Of a stretch of 64,000 nucleotides of DNA, positions 1-7,427 are shown one piece after another. Both the position numbers and the translations under genes were made by a program. This DNA comes from an uncultured Parabacteroides sp. (GTDB taxonomy: Bacteria > Bacteroidota > Bacteroidia > Bacteroidales > Tannerellaceae), in NCBI GenBank assembly GCA_944325335.1, contig CALUZR010000010.1, positions 1 to 64,000 of the forward strand, read 5' to 3'. The notes under the pieces are model-generated. The model was not told where the DNA came from, ran no database searches, and saw only the letters and a program-made list of their open reading frames with translations. The number at the start of each line of letters is the position of its first letter. Position 1 is the first letter of the stretch.

Positions 1-108
1 TTGTGGACGAAAAATTCTTCCTCTACAGGCTTTCTATGATTTATGCCTACCCACATTGATTTTCCGCTGACCCGAATGGATTGGATAAATTATACGGAAA
101 TGCAAGAA

Positions 109-135
109 AGAAAAAAGGAGGCTTTTAACCTCCTT
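109..135 (-). terminator. Terminator of the M28 peptidase gene
   Basis: Read on the minus strand, a stem AAGGAGG/CCTCCTT (129-135 with 115-121) closes a short loop and is followed by a T-rich run (A-rich at 105-116 on the plus strand). It lies about 50 bp beyond the stop of the M28 gene. Bases 1-105 hold no gene I can support. Confidence 0.7.
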
Positions 136-185
136 CTATGTTTATGATTCTATTTCGATTGTTAATCCCTTGAGAACGTTTTTAT

Positions 186-1229
186 TTAAAACGACTTTTC
201 GTTGGCCATGTTCCATATATTGAGGAACGAGGCTTTGGTGATATCGACTACTTTGTCCCAATTGATCTTATCGGCATGGTCGCTCGGCAGGTGATAGTCA
301 GGATGTGCATCGGTATGATACCAGATAATCGGAATGCCCAGTTTGGCAAACGTGCCGTTATCGCTTCCGCCCACCGGATTGTCCCAAGCACGGTAATTCG
401 GTTTCAACTTCAGGTTGTATTCTTGGATATCATCTTTTAGCCATTTTTCGAACACAGGATGCGCGGCCGTATAGAAATAGACCACATGCTCTGGATTCGC
501 CTCGTTGTTATTGCGGCCAATCATGTCGAAGTTTAAGTAGCCTTTTACCTTATTTATATCGGGGAAAGACTGGGCAAATGCGCGTGAACCGAGCAGTCCT
601 TTCTCCTCGCCGTCCCAGAAAGCGAAGATAACGGTGCGCTCTGGTTGGACGCCCGTAGCCAAGAAAGCGCGGGCAATCTGCAAGACGGCCGAAACGCCCG
701 ATGCGTTATCGTCCGCACCATTGTAAATCTGGTCGCCGTCGAGCATCGGGTCGTAACCCAGGTGGTCGTAGTGTGCACCGACAATTACGATTTCGTTCGG
801 ATTCTTTCCTTCAATCATGCCAAGCACGTTGCGCATGTCCAGCTTCTGGTGTACGACTCCTTTTAGTTTGGCAATCGAGTCTGGTTCGACTTGCCAGCGT
901 TGTCCTTTCTTTTGGCGCTCGGCATGATAAGCTTCAAAAGGATGGAAATAATCGTCGCCGACCGGTTGGATACCTAAGGCTTTCAAAGTAGAAGCGATGT
1001 ATTCACCCGCGATGCGCCCGCCTTGCCAACCAGCTTCGCGTCCTTGCAAATCGTCGCTGGCGAGGAAGCCGATGTGGGCTTCAGCTGTCAAGCGGTTAAT
1101 AGAATTTACGCCGTACGCCTCGGCGGTCTGAAGGTTGATCGATTCGACTCCTGTCTTCTCCGGAGCCTGTGCCCAAAGCGTAGTCCCAGCTAAGAGGGAA
1201 AGGCACAACCATGTAGCTTTTCGTTTCAT
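186..1229 (-). CDS. Secreted M28-family metallopeptidase (aminopeptidase)
   Basis: The 347-residue product should remove N-terminal residues from peptides in the periplasm or outside the cell. After the signal peptide (MKRKATWLCLSLLAGTTLWA) come the M28 dizinc motifs in order: AHYDHLG, GADDNASG, the catalytic acid in WDGEEKG, NFDMIGR, and a late histidine in DAHPDYHLPSDH. I start it at 1229 because that Met directly precedes the signal peptide; eight upstream in-frame residues look non-coding. It appears monocistronic, with a TAGCTTTG box upstream and a terminator downstream. The family is certain from the motifs; substrate specificity is not visible. Confidence 0.92.
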   Translation of the reverse strand: MKRKATWLCLSLLAGTTLWAQAPEKTGVESINLQTAEAYGVNSINRLTAEAHIGFLASDDLQGREAGWQGGRIAGEYIASTLKALGIQPVGDDYFHPFEAYHAERQKKGQRWQVEPDSIAKLKGVVHQKLDMRNVLGMIEGKNPNEIVIVGAHYDHLGYDPMLDGDQIYNGADDNASGVSAVLQIARAFLATGVQPERTVIFAFWDGEEKGLLGSRAFAQSFPDINKVKGYLNFDMIGRNNNEANPEHVVYFYTAAHPVFEKWLKDDIQEYNLKLKPNYRAWDNPVGGSDNGTFAKLGIPIIWYHTDAHPDYHLPSDHADKINWDKVVDITKASFLNIWNMANEKSF

Positions 1230-1274
1230 ATTTGTGTTATTGTGATAAAACATTATGCAAAACTTAAACGCCTA

Positions 1275-1282
1275 CAAAGCTA
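1275..1282 (-). promoter_or_regulatory. Probable -7 box of the M28 gene
   Basis: TAGCTTTG on the minus strand fits the Bacteroidetes -7 consensus TAnnTTTG and lies 46 bp before the start at 1229. No clear -33 TTTG is visible. Confidence 0.45.
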
Positions 1283-1369
1283 CAAAAAAATGAGGGAAAA
1301 GCACGCGAATAGGTATAAAAAAAGGTCCTTTCGCCCGCCATGCAGGGTAGAAAGTACCGCCTCCTTTGT

Positions 1370-1400
1370 ATCTCTTACCAACCTTTCGGTGGCAAGAGAT
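1370..1400 (-). other. RNA hairpin downstream of the 52-residue gene
   Basis: Arms 1370-1380 and 1390-1400 can form an 11-bp stem. The one mismatch (A.C) on the plus strand becomes a G.U pair in minus-strand RNA, so the structure fits a minus-strand transcript, probably the 3' end of the small gene at 1454-1612. There is no T run, so a classical terminator is not shown. Confidence 0.4.
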
Positions 1401-1453
1401 GTCATCTTAACAACATAACAACATAAAAACTAAACACTCACATCTGAAGCGCA

Positions 1454-1612
1454 TCAATGTGCGCCCGCTATTGCATTGAGCGAACCTTCCAAGCGTCGAA
1501 TCTTGGCATTCAGCATTTGACACATCAAACCATTTTTCATCGTTTGGTAACGTTCCAATTGGTAACGTAACATCGCCAATGCTTGCATTACTTTGTCATT
1601 TTTCTCCATCAT
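1454..1612 (-). CDS. Small unknown protein, 52 residues
   Basis: This short minus-strand frame begins with two Met codons (MMEKNDKVMQALAMLRYQ) and ends in a short Ile-Arg-Arg/Leu-Glu rich segment. It is rich in Met, Leu, Gln, Glu, Lys and Arg and would be a single amphipathic helix or short coiled coil; no signal peptide or Cys-rich site. It has its own upstream context: a TACCTTTG box and a 27-bp palindrome (1698-1747), and a hairpin downstream. No family was recognised. The isolated promoter and clean frame argue that it is real, but size keeps confidence moderate. Confidence 0.5.
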   Translation of the reverse strand: MMEKNDKVMQALAMLRYQLERYQTMKNGLMCQMLNAKIRRLEGSLNAIAGAH

Positions 1613-1697
1613 AACTATTTTGGTTTAGAGCCCCGCGTCCGAGGCTCGGTTAATACTTCATTCTATTTATAACCTAAACTTGTCCTTTCGGACGATG

Positions 1698-1747
1698 CAA
1701 AGGTATAAACATTTTCCAGAATTATGTTCTATAACATAGAAAATAAT
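1698..1747 (-). promoter_or_regulatory. Promoter and palindromic operator of the small gene
   Basis: On the minus strand TACCTTTG (1698-1705) matches the -7 consensus. Immediately upstream, 1721-1747 is a palindrome, ATTAT-G-TTCTAT-AAC-ATAGAA-A-ATAAT, with one unpaired position in each half. It covers the place of the -33 element, as an operator would. The 5' leader would be about 80 nt with a GAGCC/GGCTC stem. Confidence 0.5.
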
Positions 1748-1838
1748 TAGGATTTTATTCTTTTTTAAGTTCTGTAGCGGAATTGAAACAGGGAGGTGGG
1801 AGGGAAATAAACTGAGTGTTAATATATTGCGAAATATA

Positions 1839-1961
1839 GCACACAGATAACACAGATGAGACAGATGACCACAGATTTCTTTTTCCAGCTACGCGATTCA
1901 TAAACTATATTACGAAAATAAAAATCTGTGGTCATCTGTCTCATCTGTGTTATCTGTGTGC
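1839..1961. repeat. Long inverted-repeat element (CACAGAT type), copy 1
   Basis: Two perfect 40-bp arms (1839-1878 and 1922-1961) enclose 43 bp. Each arm is itself made of short near-repeats of the kind ACACAGATAACACAGATGAG. Related elements occur at 9296-9373 and 41043-41170. Such CACAGAT/CACGGAT hairpins are scattered between genes in many Bacteroidetes. The rest of 1748-1986 shows nothing else. Confidence 0.85.
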
Positions 1962-1986
1962 CTTCAATATAATATTCTTAAGCCTC

Positions 1987-3138
1987 TTATGGCCTATCAA
2001 AATAATCGAGCGTCCAGCTATCCATCCACTCGACGACGGGCGTGCCGTCTTTCTTGAATTGGATCGGAAGCCAAATGTAGCGGGCGTCGCTCGGATGCTT
2101 CGGGCGCCATATATCGGCCATGAACATAAAGGCGTCTTGCTTGCCCGGAATGGGAAGAACGAAGGTGCTCTGCCCGCCGAAAGTGAGTTCGGCATTCGGA
2201 CCGACGCAAGGATTCGGGTGTTGTGTCCATGGTCCCCAGATGGACGGGGCGGAGAACATGCGGGCCTCGTTGGGCGCCCAGCCGGTGCAGCCGGAGGTGA
2301 TCATCCAGTAAGTGCCGTCGGCCTTCTTGAAAATCGCCGGCGCTTCGTTGGAGCCGCCCGGCGCTACGCGTACATATTTCCCGGAATGGCTCAGGTAATC
2401 GTCGCTCAGTTCGGCGATGTGGAGCGTGAAGTTCTCTTCCGAAGCGAAGATGTGGTAGGCCTTGCCATCGTCGTCGACAAAGAGCTGCATGTCGCGTGCC
2501 ATCTGTCCGCCCGCCAGGTCGCGCTTCAGGAACAAGCCCTTCTGGATAGCCTCTTGCCGGGCTGGCGAATCCTTTTCGGAGAAATGAGTGGCATCGAGCG
2601 TATCCAGCACGGCACGTTCCGCCTCGGTCATGTTGAACGGGAGTTGGCCCGCATTGACCCGTTCCGAACGGATATAACGGAAAGGCCCCGTCGGCGTATC
2701 GCTCTCGGCCACCGCTGTCCGCGCAGCCAGATAGCCTTGCCCTTTCAGTTCCAGATGGAACCACATGACGAACTTCTTCGTCTGCGCATTGAAAATCACC
2801 TTCGGGCGTTCCATGATGCAACCTTGGATGATGTCGCTCGTCGTGTCGCGCATCTCGACGGGAAGTGCTACGCCTTCGTTCGTCCAATCCGTCAGATTCT
2901 TCGACGAATAGCACATGATGCCCACCATCGCGCTACTGGTCGTGTCGGACTTGTTTTCGCCATACCAATAATAAGTTCCCTCGTGATACAGGATGCAACC
3001 GCCGTGCGCATTGACGTGTACGCCTTGGTTGTCCGGCCAAATCTCGCCCGACCGGATCGGCTTCAACTCCTGCTTGGGCGAGCAAGCGAGGAGCAACAGG
3101 GCGCAAAAAGCGCTCCAAACAAGTAATAAATGCTTCAT
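1987..3138 (-). CDS. GH43-family glycoside hydrolase, lipoprotein
   Basis: The 383-residue product begins with a lipoprotein signal (lipobox LLLLAC), so it should be anchored in an envelope membrane. The N-terminal NAHGGCILYHEGTYYWYGE and later NEAPAIFKKADGTYWMITSG and FGGQSTFVLP are the five-bladed propeller motifs of GH43, closest in style to the 1,3-beta-galactanase-like branch (established knowledge of that branch, subfamily not proven). It would cleave pectin- or arabinogalactan-type glycans. I start at 3138, directly before the signal peptide. No SusC/SusD genes adjoin it, so it is not in a visible polysaccharide utilization locus. Confidence 0.85.
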   Translation of the reverse strand: MKHLLLVWSAFCALLLLACSPKQELKPIRSGEIWPDNQGVHVNAHGGCILYHEGTYYWYGENKSDTTSSAMVGIMCYSSKNLTDWTNEGVALPVEMRDTTSDIIQGCIMERPKVIFNAQTKKFVMWFHLELKGQGYLAARTAVAESDTPTGPFRYIRSERVNAGQLPFNMTEAERAVLDTLDATHFSEKDSPARQEAIQKGLFLKRDLAGGQMARDMQLFVDDDGKAYHIFASEENFTLHIAELSDDYLSHSGKYVRVAPGGSNEAPAIFKKADGTYWMITSGCTGWAPNEARMFSAPSIWGPWTQHPNPCVGPNAELTFGGQSTFVLPIPGKQDAFMFMADIWRPKHPSDARYIWLPIQFKKDGTPVVEWMDSWTLDYFDRP

Positions 3139-3167
3139 ACGTAAAAATATTAGGGTCAATCATTTCA

Positions 3168-3175
3168 CAAAAGTA
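3168..3175 (-). promoter_or_regulatory. Probable -7 box of the GH43 gene
   Basis: TACTTTTG on the minus strand matches TAnnTTTG and lies 30 bp upstream of the chosen start at 3138, which supports that start. No TTTG at the -33 spacing. Confidence 0.5.
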
Positions 3176-3261
3176 CGATATTTCTTCCAAAACATACCTA
3201 TGCTTTTCTCTAAACATAGGCGTAAACAAAAACATCAATAACTATGCGTGGCATTTTTCGT

Positions 3262-3713
3262 CTTTTCTCTTAAAAGAAAAGAACCAAAAGTTCAAGGCTG
3301 CGTCTGCTGAGCTACTCGCTCCCTACATTTCGCTTGTTGGCTAAGGCCGATCTTCGATTCGCATCGCAAACTCGTTTCGCTCAAACAGCGACGCTCTCGG
3401 CCGCTCCGTTCCGGTCACTCGCTTTACGCTCACCAGACAGAGATCGGTTCTTTCGCGTCATCCCGACCGAAGTGGAGGGATCTCGTTTTGCAGCCATTGG
3501 GTATTGAGATGCTTCGACTTCGCTCAGCATGACGTGGGATGATTAAAATCGGCCTAACGCAAGAGGCGTGAAGCAAATTCGGGTGTGGAGCGTAAAGAAA
3601 TCTCGGCTGTTTGAGCCGAAGGCGAGTTTTCCGAGATTTTAGCGGAACGCCCGAATTTGTAGCCTCTGGAGTGTAAGCCTTGAACTTTTGGTTCTTTTCT
3701 TTCAAGAGAAAAG
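3262..3713. repeat. Dispersed non-coding repeat with 38-bp inverted ends
   Basis: The ends, 3262-3299 and 3676-3713, are near-perfect inverted repeats containing AAAGAACCAAAAGTTCAAGG. The 376 bp between them carry several self-complementary, purine/pyrimidine-skewed stretches and no convincing reading frame. It resembles the long intergenic repeats common in Bacteroides-type genomes and could be MITE-like. No transposase and no target duplication were identified. It fills the gap between the GH43 and recombinase genes. Confidence 0.7.
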
Positions 3714-3746
3714 AACGAAGAAGATAATCGTTTTCGCGTAAATGTA

Positions 3747-3754
3747 TATATTTG
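3747..3754 (+). promoter_or_regulatory. -7 box of the recombinase gene
   Basis: TATATTTG matches the -7 consensus. It overlaps an upstream in-frame TTG codon at 3752, so translation must start later, at ATG 3797. Confidence 0.55.
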
Positions 3755-3796
3755 AAAAGGATTATCACGAAGATTCAAACGAAAACAGACGAAATC

Positions 3797-4744
3797 ATGC
3801 ATTCATCAAACAAACAACGCGTCGGAAAATCGCCTTGGTTGTCGGCATACGTGCAATCCCGGGTGGACGAAAAGCGCCGGTTGGGCAAAGAGAGCACGGC
3901 TGAACTGTATCGGGCGGCAGGCAATCATTTCCTCCGTTTTTTGGGAGGGAAAGATTGCCGGATGACGGACATTACGCCCACGATGGTCTCCGACTTTATC
4001 TTTTATTTGCAAAGCTTGGAATTGCGGACTAATACCATCAATAGTTATTTAAGCAGCCTGCGTGCGATTTACAATGCGGCTTATAAGGGTGGCCTCATTG
4101 TCGCTCTTCATCGTCCGTTCGTCCAGCTGAAGTTGAAACGGGAGATGACCGGGAAGCGGGCGGTGGCCGTCCAGGTGATTGAGCGTATGGCCGCCGAGGA
4201 TTGGCCACAGGGAAGGCTGGAAAAGGCGGCGGATTTGGCGGTGTTCAGCTTTTTGGCGTGCGGGATGCCGTTTGCCGACATCGTGCGCCTGAAGAAAACG
4301 GACATTGCGGATGGCGAACTGTCGTATCATCGCCATAAGACCGGCACGCGCATTTCGCTAAAGGTCACCAACAGCATGAAATTCATTTTCGAGAAATATG
4401 CCAACGATTCGCCCTATCTTTTCGCCTTGACGGACGAAAGGTGCAGCCACTCGCAATACAAACGGCTCTTGGCGCAACACAACCAGTCGTTGCAAGAGAT
4501 CGGAAAGCGGCTGGGGGTGGAGACGCGGCTCACGTCGTACGTCATGCGGCATACGTGGGCGACGGAAGCGTTCCGGCATCACGTCCCGGTGGCCGTCATT
4601 GGGCAAGCGTTGGGGCATTCGTCAGAACAGACAACGCGCATCTACCTCGCCCAGCTCGACCGTTCCGAGCAAGACCGCGCCAATGCCCAAATCACGGCTT
4701 CGGTAGATAAAAAGATTGGGAAAAGGAAAAAGCCTTATTTATAA
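3797..4744 (+). CDS. Tyrosine recombinase (site-specific DNA invertase type)
   Basis: The 315-residue product has an N-terminal SAM-like core-binding domain (about residues 10-95) and a C-terminal catalytic domain. Visible catalytic parts are HKTG (beta-strand Lys), SYVMRHTWA (second Arg, His of the box replaced by Ser), LGHSSEQTTRIYL (His and the Tyr nucleophile). The place of the first catalytic Arg reads ACGMPFADI with no obvious Arg, as in a subgroup of Bacteroides recombinases. Its last codons and stop lie inside the left arm of a 19-bp inverted repeat that flanks a promoter-bearing segment, and a pilus operon follows. I infer that it inverts that segment, giving phase variation. Confidence 0.88.
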   Translation: MHSSNKQRVGKSPWLSAYVQSRVDEKRRLGKESTAELYRAAGNHFLRFLGGKDCRMTDITPTMVSDFIFYLQSLELRTNTINSYLSSLRAIYNAAYKGGLIVALHRPFVQLKLKREMTGKRAVAVQVIERMAAEDWPQGRLEKAADLAVFSFLACGMPFADIVRLKKTDIADGELSYHRHKTGTRISLKVTNSMKFIFEKYANDSPYLFALTDERCSHSQYKRLLAQHNQSLQEIGKRLGVETRLTSYVMRHTWATEAFRHHVPVAVIGQALGHSSEQTTRIYLAQLDRSEQDRANAQITASVDKKIGKRKKPYL

Positions 4745-4883
4745 AATAAGGGTAAACACTGTGCAAAAGAAGAAATAAATATCGTGAACGCAAAATAAAT
4801 CCTGAACTATTTTTCAACAAAGTCGATATTTCTTCCTCATTTTCTGGCATCAGCGGCTGTCCAACCTTATTTTATAAATAAGG
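4733..4883. repeat. Probable invertible segment (inverton) upstream of the pilus operon
   Basis: Left arm CCTTATTTATAAAATAAGG (4733-4751) and right arm CCTTATTTTATAAATAAGG (4865-4883) are exact reverse complements and enclose 113 bp. Each arm is CCTTATTT-N3-AAATAAGG, so only the central ATA/TAT gives polarity. The left arm overlaps the recombinase stop codon. The segment carries a promoter on the minus strand (4791-4821) and, beside the right arm, one ATCAGCGGCTGTCC motif (4849-4862) of the kind arrayed at 7428-7628. In the present orientation no promoter faces the operon, so it would be OFF. Confidence 0.75.
4791..4821 (-). promoter_or_regulatory. Promoter inside the invertible segment, facing away from the operon
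   Basis: On the minus strand TTTG (4818-4821), 19 bp, then TTATTTTG (4791-4798) fits the Bacteroidetes consensus except for one base of the -7 box. After inversion the -7 box would lie at about 4818-4825 on the plus strand, with a start site near 4832 and a leader of roughly 105 nt before ATG 4938. Confidence 0.65.
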
Positions 4884-4937
4884 ATAATAAACACCTCGCA
4901 TTATTCACTAACGAAACATATTAAACAGAGTTGAATT

Positions 4938-5528
4938 ATGAGAAAGGTTTTCTTTTTTGTGTTCATGGCGCTACTACCTCTTTGCCTCCAGGCTCAAACG
5001 TCGCTGGAGGATGACAAAGGAGCGGTAGTAGGCATCAAAACGAACATCCCTTATTGGGGGACGGCCACGCCTAACTTGGGTGTGGAGTTCCGCCTGGCGA
5101 AGCATTGGACGCTGGAGGCGGAAGTGGGACTTAATCCTTTTACCAACAAGCATGACGACGGGAGTTGGGGCAAATCGCTCAAACATTTCCGTCTGCATCC
5201 TGAAGTCCGTTATTGGTTCTGCGAGAGCTTTTACGGGCATTTCTTAGGGCTTCATGTGCCTTACCTGATTTACAACGTGTCGGATATCAAGCTGCTGGGG
5301 ACGGAAGACGAACGCCACCAAGGCTGGGGGACGGGCGTCGGCATCAGTTACGGATACAACTGGGCGGTCGGGAAGCATTGGAACATCGAGGCGACCGTCG
5401 GTGTCGGGTATCTGTACCTCGAATCGGACAAGTATCCGTGTGCGAACTGCGGCCAGAAGATGGAGACCGTCAAAAAGCATTATTTCGGACCGACGCAAGC
5501 CGCCGTCAGTGCCATTTATCTATTCTAA
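4938..5528 (+). CDS. DUF3575 outer-membrane protein of the pilus operon
   Basis: The 196-residue product starts with a signal peptide (MRKVFFFVFMALLPLCLQAQ) and then has alternating amphipathic strands (GIKTNIPYWGTATPNLGVEF, GGVGISYGYNWAVGKHWN-like) ending in IYLF, as expected for a small outer-membrane beta-barrel. DUF3575 genes commonly head type V pilus loci in Bacteroidales. Twelve bases separate it from the next gene, so they are co-transcribed. The role is unproven; assembly or anchoring at the outer membrane is inferred from position. Confidence 0.8.
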   Translation: MRKVFFFVFMALLPLCLQAQTSLEDDKGAVVGIKTNIPYWGTATPNLGVEFRLAKHWTLEAEVGLNPFTNKHDDGSWGKSLKHFRLHPEVRYWFCESFYGHFLGLHVPYLIYNVSDIKLLGTEDERHQGWGTGVGISYGYNWAVGKHWNIEATVGVGYLYLESDKYPCANCGQKMETVKKHYFGPTQAAVSAIYLF

Positions 5529-5540
5529 ATCGGTAAGCTC

Positions 5541-6971
5541 ATGAAACGAATCATTACATTAGTATATATGTGTGGTTGCATCGCCACGATGCAGGCACAA
5601 GAGGCGACGTTCGTCGTCACAGAGAAATCGGCAGAGCGGGTGGGCGAAAACCTCGCCGTCACGATGCGTATCAACATCAGCGATATGGAGATTCCGAAGA
5701 GCCGTTCGGTAGTCTGCACGCCGTTGATCGAGGCGGGCGACAGCCTCCGGGCCTTGCCTTCCATTATCTTGAATGGGAAGACGCGCCATATCTTGTATGA
5801 ACGCCTCGACCGCCCGCGCCAGAATCCGCCTACGGAGTATGAATACCGCCGCTTTAACGGGGAGGAGCAATGGATCGACTACCAAATCTACACGCCCTAT
5901 GCGGATTGGATGAAGAAGTCGGAAGTGTCTCTCGTCATGGATGAGTGCGGATGCGGCTGGGAGGCATTGCAACAGAACAAATCGCCGCTCTTTGCCCTCA
6001 ACTTCGAACCGGTCGTATTGAACCCGACGTTGGCCTACGTCACCCCGCAAGCGGAAGCCGTCAAGGCACGCACGGCCGCCGGGAGCGCTTACTTGGATTT
6101 CCCGGTCAACCAGACCGACATTCGTCCGGATTACCGCAACAACCCGGCTGAACTCGCCAAAATCCGCAAGAGCATCGAAGCCGTGCGGGGCAATAAATAT
6201 GCCACCATCACGGCGGTATCTATCAAAGGATATGCTTCGCCTGAAGGCGGTTATGCGAACAATGCCCGGTTGGCAGAGGGCCGTGCCGAAGCGTTGCTTT
6301 CGTATGTGGAAAGCCTGTATGACTTTGGCGAGGCAAAGATGACAGTCGACAGCGAACCGGAAGATTGGGCTGGATTGGAGAAGGCCGTCGAAGAAGGCAA
6401 CCTCCCTGACAAGGCGCAGCTCCTCGCCATCATCCGTGCCGACGAACCGGCCGATTATGACCAGCGCGAGTGGAAGCTCAAGACGCTCAACGGCGGTACG
6501 TCGTATCAAACCTTGCTTCGCGACGTCTATCCCGCCTTGCGCCATTCAGACTACAAGGTAGATTACACCATCCGTAACTTTACGGTCGAAGAAGCCAAGC
6601 AATTGATCTTCGAAGACCCGTCGCAGCTCAGCCTCAACGAGATGTTCCAGGTGGCGCAGACCTACGAAGCGGGCAGCCCGCAGTTCAACGAAGTATTCGA
6701 GATTGCCGTCCGCATGTATCCGAACGACCCGGTATCGAACCTCAACGCCGGCATCAACGCCGTGCAGACGAAGCAATTCGACAAGGCGCGCCGCTATTTG
6801 GCCAAAGCGCCAGATTGCCCCGAAAAGCAACTCGCCGAAGCCGCCCTTTTGATGTATGAAAGCCAGACGGACGAAGCGAAATCCATCTTGGAACAGCTGC
6901 AAAACGACCCGAAGGTCGGGGCGACGGCAAAAGACAACCTGGAGATGTTAAACGAATTCATTAACCAATAA
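5541..6971 (+). CDS. DUF3868 / OmpA-like pilus accessory protein
   Basis: The 476-residue product has a signal peptide ending near MQAQEA, an N-terminal beta-rich region of the DUF3868 type, and a central OmpA-like peptidoglycan-binding segment (IKGYASPEGGYANNARLAEG and the following RAEAL) around residues 225-260. The C-terminal 120 residues look like helical repeats (TPR-like; YPNDPVSNLNAGINAVQTKQ). It probably ties the pilus machinery to the cell wall. Stop and next start are 11 bp apart. The family is well supported, the function is inferred. Confidence 0.8.
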   Translation: MKRIITLVYMCGCIATMQAQEATFVVTEKSAERVGENLAVTMRINISDMEIPKSRSVVCTPLIEAGDSLRALPSIILNGKTRHILYERLDRPRQNPPTEYEYRRFNGEEQWIDYQIYTPYADWMKKSEVSLVMDECGCGWEALQQNKSPLFALNFEPVVLNPTLAYVTPQAEAVKARTAAGSAYLDFPVNQTDIRPDYRNNPAELAKIRKSIEAVRGNKYATITAVSIKGYASPEGGYANNARLAEGRAEALLSYVESLYDFGEAKMTVDSEPEDWAGLEKAVEEGNLPDKAQLLAIIRADEPADYDQREWKLKTLNGGTSYQTLLRDVYPALRHSDYKVDYTIRNFTVEEAKQLIFEDPSQLSLNEMFQVAQTYEAGSPQFNEVFEIAVRMYPNDPVSNLNAGINAVQTKQFDKARRYLAKAPDCPEKQLAEAALLMYESQTDEAKSILEQLQNDPKVGATAKDNLEMLNEFINQ

Positions 6972-6982
6972 AAAGGAGAACC

Positions 6983-7417
6983 ATGGGAATACGGTACAAA
7001 TTGGTCCAACGAAAGGACTTCTCGAAGGGAGCGGGGCCGGATGCCAAGCTCTATTATCCCCAGTTGCTGAACAACGGGAACATCAGTTTCGACGAATTGT
7101 GTGATTCCATTGCGCAAGAGACCGCACTTTCGAGCGCGGACGTGAAAGGGGTCATGGACCGCCTCGCACGGCTCACTTCGCTCAACCTCAAGCAGGGACG
7201 TAGCATCAACCTGGGCGAACTGGGTTCGCTGCGCGTCGTATTGAGCAGTGCCGGGTCGATTACGGAAGACGGCTACAAAGCGGCCACCATGATGCGCCCG
7301 CTGAAGATTGTCTTCACGCCCGGCAAGGCCTTGAACGACATCCGCGACAAGGCGACCTACGACCGCATCACGGTCAAGCCGGAAGAGGAAGAGGAGGGGA
7401 CGGAAGAGACAACGTAA
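6983..7417 (+). CDS. HU-like DNA-binding protein (HU-1)
   Basis: The 144-residue product begins MGIRYKLVQRKDFSKGAG, the usual start of the Bacteroidales HU-like family. It keeps the HU fold pattern: helices with LSSADVKGVMDRLARLTSLN, then LGELGSLRVVL and a basic arm segment, then MRPLKIVFTPGKAL. The C-terminus is acidic (EEEEEG). It is translated in the same operon as the pilus genes and sits immediately before the repeat array at 7428-7628, which may be its binding region. Relatives are at 21785 and 41205. Confidence 0.85.
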   Translation: MGIRYKLVQRKDFSKGAGPDAKLYYPQLLNNGNISFDELCDSIAQETALSSADVKGVMDRLARLTSLNLKQGRSINLGELGSLRVVLSSAGSITEDGYKAATMMRPLKIVFTPGKALNDIRDKATYDRITVKPEEEEEGTEETT

Positions 7418-7427
7418 TCTATCCACA

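Noticed and set aside
3-59. C-terminal fragment of a gene entering from the left edge
   Set aside because: The frame gives only about 18 residues before a stop and no recognisable end; not supportable.
2059-3126. 355-codon frame on the plus strand opposite the GH43 gene
   Set aside because: It is the antisense shadow of a GC-rich gene with clear GH43 motifs; Arg/Gly-rich nonsense product, no signal or domain.
3430-3768. 112-codon minus-strand frame in the repeat upstream of the recombinase
   Set aside because: It lies inside a dispersed inverted-repeat element and its composition matches repeat DNA, not a protein.
5559-6545. 328-codon minus-strand frame opposite the DUF3868 gene
   Set aside because: Antisense shadow; the plus-strand product has recognised OmpA-like and operon context.
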